Source: Varanus komodoensis (taxonomy: Eukaryota > Chordata > Lepidosauria > Squamata > Varanidae). Taken from it: DNA of 64,000 bases. The stretch covers positions 10,298,468-10,362,467 of the forward strand of contig NW_025336479.1 in assembly GCF_004798865.1 (NCBI RefSeq). The letters run 5' to 3'. Within the stretch, counting starts at the first letter, position 1; every line of letters begins with the position of its first letter. Both the position numbers and the translations under genes were made by a program. Shown in pieces: positions 61,138 to 64,000 of this stretch. The notes beneath the pieces are model-generated. The model was not told where the DNA came from. It saw nothing but the letters and a program-made list of their open reading frames with translations, and did not search any database.

Positions 61138-63469
61138 TCAGTTTGGACTCACTTTCTAGCATGGGCAGAATTGAGTCCACCATTAGCAGCCTCATTAAAC
61201 TGGTGGATGAGTTTTGCCAAGGACCTTTACTTTAACCTCTTTGCATCACAAAGCCAGTTCTGGCTGGTCTGCTTTAATAAAAGACTGTACTTAAATGTAT
61301 CTCCTATCGAACTGCTGAGATTACAAAAGGAGAGAGGCAGTGGGAAAGAGACCAGTTTGCAGGGAAACTATGTTAAAATATTCCTCCAGTAAACCTGTTG
61401 ATACTTGACTATGTATTTACCCTTGCATTCTTTAACAGTACTTTTTACCAGATTATAATGTATATTTTAAATTGAGAGTTGATATGTTACCCTACAGACG
61501 CAGATTTCTTGTTTGAGTTCTGCTCTTTTAAGTATCATGAGTGGTATCCAAGGTTTTCTCCACCATTTTTCTAATTTCTGTAGTATCTAATCTAATCTAA
61601 TTTCACCATCATTACTGTGAGCAGCTTGGTATTCTGACTGCTTTAGATCCCTTAAGTTTTGGTCTTCTTCTGACTCATTTCAGGGGATGGATTGCATCAT
61701 CTACAGGGATCCAAATGTCCCTGTGGATCTCAGTCACCAAAGAAGCACAAAATACAACTTCACTACAGAAATGTACAAGAACTGGGATTGTACAGGGTTT
61801 TGCATTTCTTGCTTTTTTTGGTACTCTGGGTCTCTTTGGATTGGAAAGAACGATGACTCCAAAACAAACTCCCTTTGGTGTGCTTTGGTGAGGAACCTCT
61901 TCTTCAAACACTCTAAGTGACTACATATGCCATCTGAGTATGATTTAATTACACTTCGCAAGTCTACATGGCCTCGCATTCTGACCGTGTTATCATTATT
62001 ATTATTAAACAGAACTGAAAAATGCACGAAAGGCAGAACAATGACTATCTGCCATGATAGTTAAAAGGGATCCCCATGTTTAGGGGCGGTTTAGAGGCTA
62101 CAGCATACAAGCTGCTGAGAAGCAACGGCATGAGAGTGCTACAGCTTTGGAGACCAGCTCATAGGCTTCTTCCTCTGATTGGCCACTGTGGGAGACAGGA
62201 TCCTGCACTAGCAGGACTTGTCTTATGTTTGAAGAAATGAAATGCAAATTAATCACACATTCTAACATCATCCCATAGCACAGCAGGGAACCATCACCCG
62301 TAATCTTTTTTATTTTGAAGAAACAATATAAATAATTTATCTGACAAAATTTACCCTCTCTGCTCAGCAAAAACTGAAAAAAGATCACTTCTTTTAAAAA
62401 AATGATGCTCATCATGATGTAAAAGCATATTTAACTCTGTGGATTCTTGCTAACATTTCTGGAGAGGTTCTGATAATCTAGCAGTACTTGTTTTCTTAGA
62501 ACTGACCAAATTCAATGACCTCATGGGTAAATAAAGCTTCCATTACATACTTCCAGTGATGGCTTAAAATGCTTCCCAGTTTTGCGCACTCACAACTCTG
62601 CTTTGAAATTTCATGGCCAGTTGTGGCAACAAAACAAAAATCACAAGTAGTGATCATCATAAGCATGATTACAGCACATTCAGCATAGCCTTTGTGCACT
62701 GTATGATGCACTAAAGGTGTCCACAAAAGCTCATGTCAGAATCAGTGTGTTTGCCTTTAAGGGGCCACAAGATCCTCTGCTGCTCCTGCTGCAACGGATG
62801 AGCACAACTAACCCCCTTGGGTGAAGTGAGGGACACTTGAGTTATTACACTGAGAGATAGAATAGCCTGATGTCAGAAAACATGGGGAAATAAAAAATGA
62901 AAATGAATGAATTATCTCCAAGAGAAAGTTGCTATTGTTAAGCATGCACCTAAATCTCCAACTGATAAGTTCCAGTGCTTCAGCGCTTACCTGAACTTGA
63001 TTTCTTTTGGAACAAATTCACTGAAGACTTACTAACATTTTGTAATAAGTGTGTATATCCATAAATTATGCAGGTTGTACATAGGGGGAGTATTTCAGCT
63101 TAACACATGAAAGCTCACCAGCCAGATTTCAAGGGGAACAGCCAGCACTTTTATGTACTTGCGGAGAGAAAGACAGTTATCCCTGCTCCTTTTTCATTCT
63201 GGGGTCAATTTCCCTAAACAGCAAGCCACCAGGAATGAATTTAACCTTGCGGCTCAGGCATAGCTGTCCCATGCAAATTCAGCCACCCAGAACCCATGGC
63301 TGGACTGTTTTGTGGACTGTGCTATCTCTTTGTGTGGTATCAGACTGAACGTCTCCTCTGCTTTCGACCTTGGACTGGAAACTCGCTCTTTGTCTCAGGC
63401 CCCTAACTGGTTGTGAAGCCTTGCCTTACACAGGTGCCCATGTCCTGGCCCTCATACAAGGGAACCAAA

Positions 63470-63645
63470 GCCACTTATGTGGTATTATGCTCACAACAGT
63501 CCTGTGACCTAAGTTAGGTCAAGAGACAGTGACTGACCCAGATTTACCCAGTCAACATCAGGGCCAAGTAAAGATTAGAATCTATCACTCCCAAGCCTAC
63601 AGCCCAAGCCCCAGTCCAGCACTCCAACCACACCACATCAATCAT
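63470..63645 (-). mobile_element. MIR-like tRNA-derived SINE, decayed
   Basis: Plus strand acaacagtcctgtgacctaa, gttaggtcaagagacagtga, ctgacccagatttacccagt and ccagcactccaaccacacca. Recognisably the same family as at 30870 but with more changes. Confidence 0.65.
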
Positions 63646-63959
63646 GAAAGAACTCACTCACATTTAAAACAACTGCCACATACAGATCAGAGGAAATCTC
63701 GAATTAAAGTTCAGTAACCAAGGGGTGAACAGAAAGCATTCTGGGTGTTAACTCCCACAGTCCCTAATTACTGGCTATGCTAGCAGGGTGTTCTAGGAGT
63801 TGAGGTATCAAACATCTGGAGATCTTCCTTCTGCCTACCACTAACCTGGACATAGATGAGAACATGACACCTCCAAATCAAGCACAGAAAGCAAAGAAAT
63901 CAAGCAAAGAAAATCAAGCACCAAATCAAGCAAAAAAGCAGTGCAGCAGAATTTTAAAG

Positions 63960-64000
63960 AACATAGGCAGCTATGTTCAACTGAGTCAGACCATAGGTCC
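63960..64000 (-). mobile_element. tRNA-derived SINE 3' end, cut by window edge
   Basis: Plus strand ggcagctatgttcaactgag then tcagaccataggtcc is the reverse complement of the common 3' end of the SINE at 7411. The head lies beyond the window. Confidence 0.6.

Larger units (their letters stand above)
59913..64000. other. Partial intron before window exon 1
   Basis: Upstream intronic sequence. It holds an L2-like 3' end with (AAAT)n tail (about 60900-61137), a minus-strand SINE remnant (63470-63645), a MITE fragment (63735-63830) and the start of a minus-strand SINE at the window edge (63960-64000). I looked for the preceding dynein exon on the minus strand and did not recognise it. Confidence 0.6.

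Noticed and set aside
62098-62415. Possible upstream dynein exon on the minus strand
   Set aside because: The text does not match the expected tail sequence before LADLEEF, and borders are not convincing.
1-64000. LTR retroelement, retrovirus, bacterial operon, CRISPR array or canonical tRNA gene
   Set aside because: None recognised; tRNA-like box A/B motifs all belong to SINEs, and the splice-split dynein gene shows a eukaryotic nuclear source.

Overview
The window reads as an intronic stretch of a squamate reptile (lizard or snake) nuclear genome. The host content is one gene on the minus strand. Twenty-one short coding blocks lie between positions 59912 and 2226. Each is flanked by AG acceptors and GT donors on the minus strand, and every junction joins in phase. 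Together they encode about 1,400 residues of an axonemal outer-arm dynein heavy chain. Wording of many segments is closest, from memory, to DNAH9; DNAH17 and DNAH11 are the alternatives. The gene enters and leaves the window: the N-terminal tail lies beyond 64000 and the rest of the motor lies before position 1.

The exons run, in protein order, through the end of the tail and the linker (exons 1 to 9), the AAA1 module with its P-loop, Walker B and sensor I segments (exons 10 to 14), AAA2 (exons 15 to 19) and the start of AAA3 with its P-loop (exons 20 and 21). No stop or frameshift is seen in any exon, so the gene looks functional. The exon numbers used here are local to the window.

The rest, over 90 per cent, is intron and is rich in mobile-element fossils: L2-clade LINEs with (AATA)n tails (one nearly full length, 50197 to 53870, with tandem GC-rich 5' monomers), CR1-group LINEs, L1 remnants, several tRNA-derived SINE families, a Sauria SINE with a CCTTTAC-type tail (the main evidence for Squamata), and hAT-like MITEs, one with a perfect 8-bp target duplication. 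A three-unit tandem repeat of about 175 bp sits between two copies of a hAT-like element. No retrovirus, LTR element, rRNA, canonical tRNA gene or CRISPR array was recognised.

Worth a second look: the LINE that landed within about 80 bp of the splice acceptor of the largest exon; a 152-nt coding-like antisense block in the AAA1 intron with exon-like borders that would break the frame if spliced in; and an unexplained 144-codon plus-strand ORF near 9543. I found no clearly new biological system.
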